From assembly GCA_039000515.1 (NCBI GenBank), contig JBCFYV010000001.1:33688061-33752060 (forward strand): a stretch of 64,000 nucleotides of DNA, given 5' to 3'. Within the stretch, counting starts at the first letter, position 1, and every line of letters begins with the position of its first letter. A program made the translations under genes and the position numbers. Of the stretch, positions 32,539 through 44,100 are shown piece by piece. Origin of the DNA: Timema cristinae (Eukaryota > Arthropoda > Insecta > Phasmatodea > Timematidae). The notes under the pieces are model-generated. The model made no database searches. It had not been told where the DNA came from and saw only the letters and a list, made by a program, of their open reading frames with translations.

Positions 32539-33575
32539 ATATATCACCACAATAATCAAACCCGGACACCCGGCCACCAATTCAACACTGAAAATATAGT
32601 TCCCAATTTCAATAATGATACTTTTTCTATCATATCCGGAGACCTCATGTACAAATTACGTCAAGTGAAGGCCAAACTTAGAAAAAAACACAATGAACGA
32701 CGGTAAAGGTAATGTGAATTAAAGCTTTTGGTCGAGAGAAAGGTATCTTCTATTATTCTTAATTACATAGCTATTAATTATAAACAATAAAAAAGGCTTT
32801 TTTTTAAACATATTAGGTCTATAGATGACTAAAATTAATAGTTCATGGACTCAATCAAGATAGACTATGGTAATCTTTAAAAATGATTTCATTTAAAGGT
32901 ACCGTTTATTAAATTGTATCTTTTACTACATAAAATTAACCAAATTTAAATAAAATTTGATCTACATATAGATTTTAATTTATTATTGTCATGGATGATA
33001 TGGTAGAACCTACTTCTTAAAATAATATAACTAAAAATTAATGTTTCCCATCTATTTATTGTTAATCATATTTATAACCACAGACATGGAAGCCAAAACA
33101 AAGAAAATTAGTTAATAACAAACAAGTATGAACATTATAAGGCATTTCAAATATAAATAGAAGATATATTTTCCATTTGTTGTATATACTGATCTTAAAT
33201 TGGCTAGAGCTTCTTCTCGAATTCTAATTATGGTTGATATGTCTCAAGTTCAATGGTTGTCTTAGGTTCAACTCCATTGCAATGTATATAAAGATAGTTA
33301 CTTAAATCAACTTTATGCATTGTGCACTATTAACTATGTGTCAATGATGAAATATAATGTGATACCGTTTCTTGTGACTATGTGCTATGTCCTATTCATT
33401 ATTGACTATGTCTTACGCAAGAATATAAATAAGCCCAGCCCACAGACAAAGTATACCCCAGATCCTCAACCTAACGGAAGTTTCTCTTCGCTCCTTGACC
33501 CAAGTTGAGTACTTCATCACTAGGGATTGCTAGTATCAATGCCCAACGATAAAAGCACTTTCAACTGTGCAGTTT
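32539..33575. other. AT-rich intergenic DNA
   Basis: No recognised gene or repeat. Confidence 0.45.
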
Positions 33576-33576
33576 T

Positions 33577-33828
33577 TTTAAGCACCGTGATTTACTACCC
33601 GTTTGGGATAAACGCTTATATACTAATTATGCTAATGGTTTTGGGTATGAGGAAGGTTATATTTATAGGAAGTGAATCCGAATTTGTGTGAAGGGAGAGT
33701 GGTAAACCATTTTATAAAAACCACCCTTAGGACACCCGACTAAAATTTGAACCTTGGTCCCTCTGACATCAGCTGTCTAGTCTACTGCGAGAGTAGGGCC
33801 TTATACCATGTGGCCACTGAAGTGGGCG
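33577..33828 (-). repeat. SINE-A copy (A2)
   Basis: Inverted tail agcaccgtgatttactaccc, body ggaagtgaatccgaatttgt, decayed B box aaatttgaaccttggtccc and head atgtggccactgaagtgggc. Confidence 0.85.
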
Positions 33829-34274
33829 TGCAATTGTTAAACGACTCGCTTTTAACATGTTCGTCATACAGGGGCCATTTTAATTGTAATGGGTGTTTGC
33901 GTAAACATTTTGTGAGGTAGGATTATGTGAAGAGCGTTGGGTCACTCACTACCCGAACGACTCTAAGGATTTTGTCTACTTCTCTCAATTGAAACCATGT
34001 TTAAAGTGAGCTTTTAAAAAAAAAGTATTGCCTCTTTATGCCACCTAGCGATGCCTGTGATGAATGACACAAGCTTTCCCGTGGAGTGCAACCATTTTAA
34101 CTTGGAGGCTGTTGGTCTGGTTTATCCTTGTATGTGGCGTAGTCTTACTAAAATCTGTCACATCGTATCCACATATCTATTATTAACATACTATATAGTA
34201 AACCATCAGTTAAAGTAAATATATAAGGTGATATAAAGCAGAGTCATAAATTAATGTGTGCTGAAGGAGTGCCG

Positions 34275-34565
34275 TTTGAAAGGAAATCCAATAAGTCAAT
34301 GTGAAAGAGACGTCTTGGGTTGGGCATGTTGACGAGGATGAGAGTGGATTGAGTGATGAAGAAATTATATGAAGGTAGAATGTGAGGATTAAAAGGAAGG
34401 GGTAGGCCATATAAGACTTGGCTAATTGTTGTAGACGAATGTGTGAAAAATAGAAACATAAGAGTTTTAAGAATAAACGAGCATGTATGACTCAGTGTAT
34501 GGATGTTGTTGAAGCGAAGGAAGTATGCAAGGAAAGGGCAGTGTGGAGAAAATCAGTAACGATGA
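34275..34565 (+). pseudogene. LINE reverse-transcriptase C-terminal remnant
   Basis: The frame reads GRGRPYKTWLIVVDECVKN and RNIRVLR, then after a frame change CMTQCMDVVEAKEVCKERAV ending in a W. This is a G-RPY--W---V-E---...-C-ER--W type LINE ORF2 tail, different from the other LINE tails in the window. Several stops make it non-functional. Confidence 0.75.
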
Positions 34566-35720
34566 TTTTTGTTTTTTGAGCTATATACACAGTTGATTTC
34601 CTACCCTGTAAGGGAGTGGTGTGATTAATATGTATGTATGCACATAATGTATGATATAAAGTAAGACAATTGTGTTTAAATTTCAGTCTCATTTTAGAAA
34701 TACTCACCCTCCTCCCTGTCTCCTACCCAACCAAAAGAGAACATAAGACTCATAGAGGCCCATATCACCCACATTCCACATTCCACTATACACTAGGCAA
34801 ATTACCAAATGTTTTTAAGGTTTCAAAAATAAATAATGCACTGATTTTAAATGGAAATGATCACTTTTTAAGGATACGTTCTATTTTGTTGATCGAAGGA
34901 AATTTATGTAATCGATTATATTTGTACTTGTAAATGATTATATTTTACACATCTCTTTTGATCAATTAATAGAGATAATCAGATCTACTCTAGTAAATAT
35001 CTACGGGGCACAACATCCTTATATCTCTCTCTATCAGCCACGCAAGCAGAGATTCTTGAAGGACAAGATGGGAGAGACGAGGAATGAATGCATCCCGTTA
35101 CTAAGATATTCTAAAAGCAAATCCTTCGTAAACAACCCTGTTGGAAAAAGACGATAAGGACATTCGCGTAGTAGTCACCGAGAAATCAGGACCTACATTT
35201 GTCAAGAGATAACTTTTTTCTATTAATCACCAAATTTGAGTCGTGATCACAATATATAATAATAAATAAATAATAATATATTACTACCCGTTGGTCACTA
35301 GAGTGGATCAATCTAGAACCAATCACATTTTAACCCTTCAGTTCCCTAGAAAATAAAGTAGCAGCACGTATCATATCGGATCGCATATTCACCCTATTCA
35401 ATACAGCCATGACGTTGAGTAAATAATTAATTGAATTTACATAGGTGATTTCAATTATGGCCTGACAACAAATCACGTAAACCTAATCAGTTTAACATCA
35501 AAACGCAGGAACTGTGAACAAGAACATTACAAATATAACTTCCAATGTGTAGGAACAAGATAGCATTACAAAAGTGAATCACAAAGCCTTACACTACAAA
35601 AGTGCTACCCATGTGGTAGAACTAAAGAATGATATGCTGGTAACCGCAACGCAACGCGAAAAATAACTCTACACCCTAGCCATCATAATATTTATATGCA
35701 GCCTTCGCTTATCTTGAAAG
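34566..35720. other. AT-rich intergenic DNA
   Basis: No recognised gene. A short acccgttggtcac string near 35286 resembles part of an inverted SINE tail but is too short to call. Confidence 0.4.
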
Positions 35721-35941
35721 ATAGCAAGCTTACCTTGATGCTTACCTTTCATGGTTTTCCTAGGTCTTATGGTTTAGCTTATTATATAGAATCTTAGCAT
35801 AATCCATCAAAGGAATAACTTTGAGGAAAAGCGATGTATACACTCCATATACGATGAAAGTTTGCAATAATACATTGATGGTATCCACTATGACCCTATC
35901 ATATAGGCTGCATTATGGAACATGAGAGTTAAGCTTGCTAT
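35721..35941. mobile_element. Possible MITE with 12-bp terminal inverted repeats
   Basis: atagcaagctta at 35721-35732 is perfectly mirrored by taagcttgctat at 35930-35941. There is no second copy in the window and no clear target-site duplication, so this could be chance or an old element. Confidence 0.35.
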
Positions 35942-36845
35942 TTTTGGTGGAAAAATAAAAAGTATGGTACATTCGTTTTTGTTGAGGATGGATTTAGTAT
36001 GGCATTGTTAATTTTTTAGCTAGATGCACAGATTTTAGCCTACCTCGTAAACGAACGGCATGATTAGGTATTTATATTTGCACTAAGATATTTGAATATA
36101 ACTATTGTATTATCTATGCAAATGTTAAGTAAGGTTCGAAAAATCTTTGTCAATGATCAAAACAATATGGAGTTAAGACGTTTGCATGATTGATAAAACG
36201 TTAAATTTTATTCAAATGTAATACTTTAATAACAAGTCTAGCCAATTTTAAATTCTGATGGCATAAGTTCTTTAGAGGAGAACCTTTAAACTATAAAATC
36301 GAAACATCAAATCATTTTAATATCAAACTAATATCAAACCATGATAATTAAAATCTATCGCGTTTATAGAAAGGGAGTAATTTACAACAAAGGCCAGGGG
36401 CATTTGATTTATAGAGTATATGGAAAATTGTGATTTTTAAAACTAGCTCGATGCAAGTTTTTTTTTTCAGGATATAAATTCAAATTTATTTAGTATTATA
36501 ACTTTTTTTTTTCATATTTTTAAAATTTTATACCTAAATAACTTAAGCCAGCAGTAAAGTGGCTCAAGGTGTCAAACTCGCAATATATTTGGTTGTCATC
36601 ATTAGAAAAATCGAGAAAACTAGGAATTATTTTCCATTCCTTCCTTTATGCTAATCCAGGTACATTTTCTTTTATCGAACCCGTTTACTTCTAGCTTATT
36701 ATATTATTGTAGTAAAAAATCACATGCTTAAATGTACTATTGATAATATATCTCCTGTCTATAAGCTCACTTATTATATGTATATTAATTATATTTATCA
36801 ATGTAAAAATAGTACACTATTAAAACTTATAATTAACTTAGGCTA
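35942..36845. other. AT-rich intergenic DNA
   Basis: No recognised feature. Confidence 0.4.
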
Positions 36846-37108
36846 AGACCCGCTTCTGTTGCCACGTGGTATAACGCGCTAATCTCATGTTGGACTAGAC
36901 TGCCGAACACGGGAAGATCAGGGTTCAATCCAGGTCGGGTGCATTGAGTTTTTTTTCCTAAATGGTTTTCAACCCTCCACGCAGATGTGGGTGCACTTTC
37001 TCTAAATTAAGCCTTCCTAATCCCTGACCAATAATTAGTTTAATTAATACATAGGCGTATAATCTGAACAGGTAGTATAAGACGCAGCGCTAAAAAAACA
37101 ACAACCAA
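36846..37108 (+). repeat. SINE-A copy (A2)
   Basis: Head cgcttctgttgccacgtggt, B box agggttcaatccaggtcggg, body ttttcaaccctccacgcaga and tail gtataatctgaacaggtagt. The flanks acttaggct and actttaggct suggest a target-site duplication. Confidence 0.88.
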
Positions 37109-37297
37109 AAACTTTAGGCTGCGCCATTTCAATTGTTTATGACTCACAAGGCTGATGTAGGGGTTTAAATTGTTAGCTCTAACTCAAAATAAATTTTGAT
37201 TTTTACTGTAAGTTATTTTATGTAATTTAAGGGCTCGTTTCCTAGTAGGTACTTAGGATTCTAGTGTCAAGGTAGCTATTAACGATTGGTTTTAATT

Positions 37298-37514
37298 ATA
37301 AGACAAAATACCCAATCTTATTAATACACGGGTACTTTATCAAAGAAAATGAATTGACCTATTTTTACATAGTTATCTGGGTGCAAGAATGGCACTTCTC
37401 CGAAAATAAGACAAAATACCCAATCTTATTAATACACGGGTACTTTATCAAAGAAAATGAATTGACCTATTTTTACATAGTTTATCTGGGTGCAAGAATG
37501 GCACTTCTCCGAAA
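37298..37514 (+). repeat. Tandem duplication of a 108-bp unit
   Basis: Two adjacent copies (37298-37405 and 37406-37514) start ataagacaaaatacccaatc and end ggcacttctccgaaa. They differ by a single base (agttatc versus agtttatc). This is either a very recent duplication or an assembly artefact. Confidence 0.95.
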
Positions 37515-37849
37515 ATAACATTTTAAGAAAATCGATGTTGAAAATTCAAACCTTAATAATTTTATTGAAATACCTTTGATAACAACGTTGCGTATACCAT
37601 ATTGCAGTTAGTTTTTTAACTATATTTCTTTAAGAATAATATTTAACTCAAATTAAAAAGAAATAACGAAAATGAGTAAAATAAAAGACAATGCATGTGC
37701 TCTTTTTGTGGAGAATAAAGTAGAACCAGTAAACTCAAGTGATACGTACAAAAATAAATTAATTAATATGAACTTGTTGTTTTGACAAAATTAAAAATTG
37801 CACTTCTATAAAAAGGATTTTCGATTATAACAGATGTTCATCTTGATAA

Positions 37850-39660
37850 TCACTGTCTGAATAAAACTCTACGATTTCTTCATTCTCACTATTATTATCG
37901 AAACCACTTGAAATAAAAATGTCCTTATCATCCACTACCTTTCTCACGTGACAAGAGTTTCATAAGTTCTCTCAAATCTCATAGGATCTCTCAGGTCGTC
38001 AAGCTTGCCCTTTTTGATGGATGGTCTTTTAAGTCCTCCAAAGTCAAGAATATCCGGCTTACAAGCTTTCCAATACCCAAAGGGCTGAAAGACAGGTGTG
38101 TACGTTTTGGATGCAGCCATTATATTGAACTGAGAATATTGTATCTGAACATATTTTTGGGTTTGAAACTTGTCATTTTTACATGTTGGCCTAGCTATGT
38201 AAATTATGTTGAGACCATTTCCTCAGTCTTTGATCTGAGGTGAGCCTTCCCGAACATCACAAGGACTTGGATTTTCTCTACAGCTAGAGAAAATCTTTAG
38301 GTATGATTCAGGAGTACAAAATGTTTCTTACAGTTATTTTTACAGTTCCATAGAGTTCAAAGTTACGGTCACAAACACAATAAGAATGACCTCTTACCGG
38401 AAAGATATGATCAATATAAACATCTAATGTTTTTGAAAGTCAACCGCAAAACTGGAACACTCTTTTATTCTTGTTATGGCCTCCGACAGAGTCTGAGAAC
38501 CATTAGATTTTCTTACTTCTTCTCTGTCCAATTCCCTTGAAATAAAATCGTAGATGAAAGAGAATACAGAGTTTGGGCCCGTTTTCACTTGATTTTCTAA
38601 AAAGCAGAAACGGGAACTACTATCATCGTTATGGAATATGAATGTTAAAAACAAACATCCATAAAAGCCTCTTATAAAACTGAGAAGTGACCGTCAGTTT
38701 AACCAGTGAAAATTCTGCCCGTAGTCAAATTCATTAACCAAAACACTTTCATCACTACGAGTCAGATTGATGAGTTTGTCTTTGAGTTGTTTGTACGCAT
38801 CGACTTTCTTTTGGTAAACCTGGTAGTCAGTTTTGCACGGGTCTTCAGGATTTTCACTGAGTAAAATTTTACATTTTGCGCAAAAGTCACAAATATCAGT
38901 GCGAGGCTGTCTAAATGTGAACTCAGAGCTCTATAAAAAAATCGAGTATAGGTAGAGTACTTCACTTGAACACTTTTCCTAGTCTTTTGAGGGATCATCA
39001 AATATTTTTCTTGATCTTGGTGAATCACAGTAGTGTGTAGTTTTGTGTGGAAGCATTGCCAAATGTTCTTTGACCAAGTCCCAAACTTGAGGTGCAATCT
39101 TTTTCGTTCTGTTAGAATGCTTTCCCCTCATGTCAGCAAGTTCAGGGGATTTTCCTGTCACAACTTACGCTAGATGGTTCAAAATCTTTTAAAACCAAAT
39201 CGAAAAGGTTCTGTCAAAAACTTCCTACAGACCCTGTGTTTAATTTCTAGACTCCTTACTTCATATTTCCAATTAAAAATCCTAGGAATATTTTTAGGTT
39301 TTTCACAGCTTTCTTTTGGCTTTTCAGGAATCATTACAGTTGTGAAGTACGTGTCCTGTACACCCTAATTAGCCATGAATAGAAAATGGCGAAAAAGAAA
39401 CTTTTGCTGATCAAATGTTAGATTATTACAACATTGTTTGTAACAGCAGTTCTGGACTTGTTGTAGCTTCTCCTTTGCAATAACTCTACCGGTAGTAGAA
39501 ACATAATACTTACCACCTGATGCTCTGCTGACTTCAACTACATTTATTTTCCACATACTTTATTAATATACTTCTTCAAACCTTTTTTCTTCTCTTCAAC
39601 AACACTCTTACTTTCCTCAGAAACTGATGAATCCGAAATATCACTCATAATTATTTAAAA
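37850..39660 (-). pseudogene. Decayed transposon-encoded protein gene
   Basis: Read on the minus strand, several frames carry a protein in order. An N-terminal Cys-rich part (39556-39365) starts MWKINVVEVSRASGGKYYVS. Then comes RGKHSNRTKKI followed by a KEHL-MLPHKTTHY segment (39161-38979), then FTFRQPRTDICDFCAKCK (about 38925), VNEFDYGQNFHW (about 38730), and SFIYDFISRELDR (about 38560). A C-terminal part near 38110-37985 contains YTPVFQPFGYW and GGLKRPSIKKGKL. The order and the D-x-C-x2-C-x2-C and DY-QN motifs resemble a large family of insect transposon proteins that I cannot place in a named superfamily. Frame changes and stops make it inactive. Confidence 0.65.
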
Positions 39661-40926
39661 TCACTGGAAAAACAGTTAGAGAAAGACCACAGCTAAGTTT
39701 ACTATGAAAAATGGGCAGGTGCAAGCCTTTACATTTTTGCTCCTGTTGACCTCTGTGTTTCACATATTGGAATAATACTTGGTGAGCATATAGATAAGGT
39801 ATGGAACAACACAATAAAACATTTTACACAAAAAGAGTATTATGGGAATAAAACTGAGTTACGTTTGCACACTTAGAAAGTGATTGAACCATTAAGTTTG
39901 TCATATTCTATCAAGGAAAAGTGACAAGTTTTAGTCATTCATTAGCTATATAATGTATATTTCCTCGAGATGTTTAGATATTACAGACTCATGGCTCCTA
40001 TTTAAACTAATATTTATAAGACTCTGGTCTATTAAAATGCAAAAGAAGTAATGCACCTTATTTAATACCATTATTATACATTATTTAAGATAGCGCTATG
40101 CTATCAGGAACTCTTGATTTACTTTGTTGGGTTGCCCTATGACGTAGTTGGTAAGATATACCGGTATTGTAATCTGACAAAGAAGGTATAATTTCTTTTT
40201 GGGTGAACGAATAATTATAGATATAATTACATCATAATATATCAAATAAAGTGTGAAGGTATTGAAGGGAATTATAGAGAGTTTTAAAAATAAGCTAGGG
40301 TAACGTATTAAATTTAAGAAATTACCACCAAATCAGTTATTCAAGACTCAAAATAATAATAATAAAAAATCAGTCTATATTTTGGTTGTTGTTAGCAATG
40401 TTTTTGTGTCTGATCTATGAACCACTGAAAACTAGGTTTGAAGTTCGTGGTCAGTATATTATGTTCATTCTATTAGTATGTTCGAATGTTGGTGTTTCTG
40501 TTTAAAAAATAAGTTTTTATTTTCTCTGCTGAACTGTCATTTTTGGCGCGAGTTTAATATATAGGTTAAAAGTCTTAAGCTATTATAAAAGTAACTAACT
40601 TTAAACTCTACATCTTCAAACGTTGGTAATATATTTTAATACAATACATTCCTTTGTCAAACACTATCAAATCTAGTCTTTCAAATGGCTATCTATTTAC
40701 AGTGTATAATATGATGGTGTAACAAGTTAATAAGGTTTAAAACCATTCTTACATAAATCAAAATGTGCATATTACACATTAAATTTGTTTCAATACAACA
40801 CCCATATTATTTGATCACACAATACTTATAGCCATATATTTATTTCAATCAACTGATATTTTTTTTGTTTAAATAAATTATGTAAATATTTTCAACCAAT
40901 AATTACATTTATGTCTATATTTCAAG
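39661..40926. other. Upstream region of DDB2
   Basis: AT-rich, with no gene recognised. It includes an E2F-like site near 40.55 kb and probably the DDB2 promoter or a non-coding first exon. Confidence 0.4.
40552..40559 (+). promoter_or_regulatory. E2F-like site upstream of DDB2
   Basis: TTTGGCGC fits the E2F consensus TTTSGCGC and is one of very few GC-containing words in this AT-rich stretch, 375 bases before the DDB2 ATG. Vertebrate DDB2 is reported to be E2F-responsive. Use here is inferred only. Confidence 0.4.
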
Positions 40927-40933
40927 GTACAAT

Positions 40934-41170
40934 ATGCCGATAACCCGGACATCATCAAAACGGGCAATCGAGACCAAAACAAATGGAATTATATTTCAAG
41001 AAAATAAATTATCTAAAACAAAACAAAGTAAAAGTATCTGCACATTACAAAAAAATGAAAATGGTCAAAAAGTCCTTGATATTTCACAAAAATCAAAACC
41101 TTCATGCAGCATAGTTCAAGGTTATTTAAACTTTGGACAGACTGGAATAAATGAGTTAGTTTTAAAAAAG
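40934..41170 (+). CDS. DDB2: DDB2 exon 1 (first coding)
   Basis: 79 codons from [10 protein letters not shown] to NELVLKK, then a GTTGGT donor. Lys/Ser/Thr-rich and probably disordered. An acceptor-like tatatttcaag ends at 40926, seven bases before the ATG, so a non-coding exon upstream is possible. The last residues lead into the helical segment preceding the propeller. Confidence 0.8.
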
Positions 41171-44100
41171 GTTGGTTCATTTTAAAATAAAGTATTTAGA
41201 AATATCTAAAATGACCTAATACCGGGATCACGATCAACTTAACGTAACTTAAACATAAAGGATCTCCTCCTGTTTTTAAATGGAAGTGATCACAATGCAG
41301 TTAACTTAAAGTTGATTTGCAGTTAACATAAATGGATGTCCTGGGAGGTCTTTCACGTTAAGTGAACTTACTTGAAGGTTATAACTTGATCTAGCCAGCC
41401 AATCATTATGCGAGTGATGTTTACAGGGCTATTTATTAATTCATTGTTGGTTTTATGACTAAAGTCTACTCTTTAGCTTTAGTTCTAGTGATCAGAACTT
41501 CAATTAAAATAAACCCTACTATAGTATCATTATAGAAATTTATAGAACAGACTCAATTAAAATATTGTAAAGAAGTTAAAACCACAAGTTTTTATTATAT
41601 AGAATGGAATAATATATTGCTTTCAAAAAAGATCCTAGTTATTAAAATATAAATCAACTAACATAGGCCTAATATGTTTGTAAAAGTGTTACAATCTGCT
41701 TAAAAAAGTTTTATGAGAAATATCTATAATATTGGTAGACAACAGTAAACATTCACAGATCATAAACACTATACAGATAGTACAAATCACAGATCAAAAC
41801 ACATACTTAGAATGGAGACTTTTGGTTCAAGTTGTTACGTTAAATTATGTGAATCGTGTACACACACATATGTTTTCTTAAGTTAAGTTAGCTTTAAGTG
41901 AATGTTACTTTAAGTTAAAGTTAAGTTGATCGTGATCATGGAATAAAACTAACAGGTGTACATTTTCCTTAGTAAAAACTATCTGAGAAGACGCTATTGA
42001 TTGGTCATTTTGAGGACATTGTCACTTTGAAGTTAATTTGTAGTACTGGCAAAGATTACTGTTACACATTTTAAAATTGCCTTTGTTGCTATCTTGCTTG
42101 TTTGGGCTATCATTTCAATGTGCATACTGATGCATTTGATTAAAAATGAGATCATGATAAATACATTTAGAATGTTTTTTTTTTTTTAAATTGACTGATC
42201 TACTAAATTTGATCCTGAGTAAGAAACATGGATGACGCAGAATTGTGTATGCAAAGTTAAGTTTTTACCATAATAAGCAACATAATGTCAAGTGTCGAAA
42301 CAAGCAGAAGTTTGCCTGATTTGGTTTAAGGTGCTACTCTTGTAATAGACTAGACTGCAGAATACGGGGGTATCGAAGTTCGATCTTTGCCGGATGTATT
42401 TAGGGTGGTTTTTCCAAAATGGTTTTCCACACACTCACACAAATGTGGTTACACTTAGTATAAATTAAACCTTCCTAATCCCTAACACATTAGTATAATT
42501 AATACATAGGTGTATAACCCAGACAGGCAGTAAGACACAGTCCTAAAAAAAAAGGAAATTGGTACTAATGATCAATTTTATTTAAGATGTTACCATTATC
42601 AGCAGTTGTAGTCTTGAGTATTAATTTACTTCCAATTAAAAAATAATGATAACAGTAATATTGCCTTACTGAAGACCCACAGCGGTGAACATGTGGTTTA
42701 AATGCTAAGCTCACTTAGAATAGTTTGCCATTTATGAGAAGGCTGGAGTTCAAATTTGTCCTGATATACTGAAAGTGACTTTTCTTAAATGATTCCCCAC
42801 CTTACCAGCATACAATTGGGAGTGCATTTCCTCTAAATACTACCTTCCTCATACCACCACACTGATGTAATTACTATATAATTTTAGCTCAAACAAGTAG
42901 TGAGATGGCTGGAGATTAGGGAGCATCGTAATGAACCATATTTTTATTTTATTCTATACCCTAAAATAATTTTTTGCTAAATTTATGTTGTTTTGCTCAC
43001 CCCTTAAGTAACATTTGCAGTTTCATGTTTATTTATCCAGGTACGAAGAAATATTGTTCTCCGTGAGTTGTCAGAACTGACCATTTATAATATTATACAC
43101 CGTTCAAGCGCCGAGTGACGGCGGTAACATGGCACCCAACTATACCAACACTTTTGGCTGTTGGCTCAAAGTTTGGTGAGATACTAATTTGGAAAAATGG
43201 ACTGAGCGAATTAAAACTAGGGGTAAGAGTTGAATTTAGATTCAGTATAGTTTTAACTTGGTTTCTTGTCAACTTAAGATTATGCGCTAGTCATTGAAAA
43301 GACTAATTTATTGTAATAGCAAAATAATAATGATTTAAGTTGGATTTCTAAATGGTAGGATGAAAGTTAATAAAGTTATTAAAACTTATTTTAATATATA
43401 GCATCAACCCAATGACCTTCTTTGGTGGCTGCGTGGTCTGGCGCGCTACTCTCATGTTGGTCAATCTGCCAATGACGGGGAGACTTGGGTTCGATCCACT
43501 CACTCTCCATGCAAATGTGGTGCACCTCTTTTAAACTAAGCCTTCATAATCCCTAACCCATTAGTACTACTTAGTACATAAGAGTATAATCCAAACAGGT
43601 AGTAAGATGCGGTGCTAAAAAAAAGCATCATCTCATGTAAACTGTAATTGTCATGTGTTTGTATTTGAGGTATTTAATGTGCACTTTCTAAACATAATAA
43701 TTACTTAGTAAACAGAATTTTTATGAGCGAGAGCGAAAGGGCCTACCAATTTTGCCAGGAAAGGTATTTTCACATACATTTCAGGTTTTTTTTACATACC
43801 ACAATCAACATGGGATCAGCGGCTTTACTTCTCCTCCTAAGGAAGTTGTGTTACTGATTTTTATCACCCAAGAAAAATCTGTTGACCCTGGTTTTGAACC
43901 TACAAACATTGGGTCTTGAGGCCATCACTTTATCCCAAGACCACCAAGATCATATCTTTGTTTATTTTATTTTTTTCCTTTATTTGAGTTAGGCAATTTA
44001 ATGATTATATTAGCACACCACTTAGTTTAACTTAAATTTAGAACAGCCCCCAGCTGTTAATTCATCACTGTGAAAGGGGAAACCCACATTTCACCAATGA

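Noticed and set aside
38762..39097. 111-codon minus-strand frame taken as an intact protein
   Set aside because: Only parts are in the true transposon frame. The motifs FRQPRTDICDFC and following lie in another frame, so it is not a real product.
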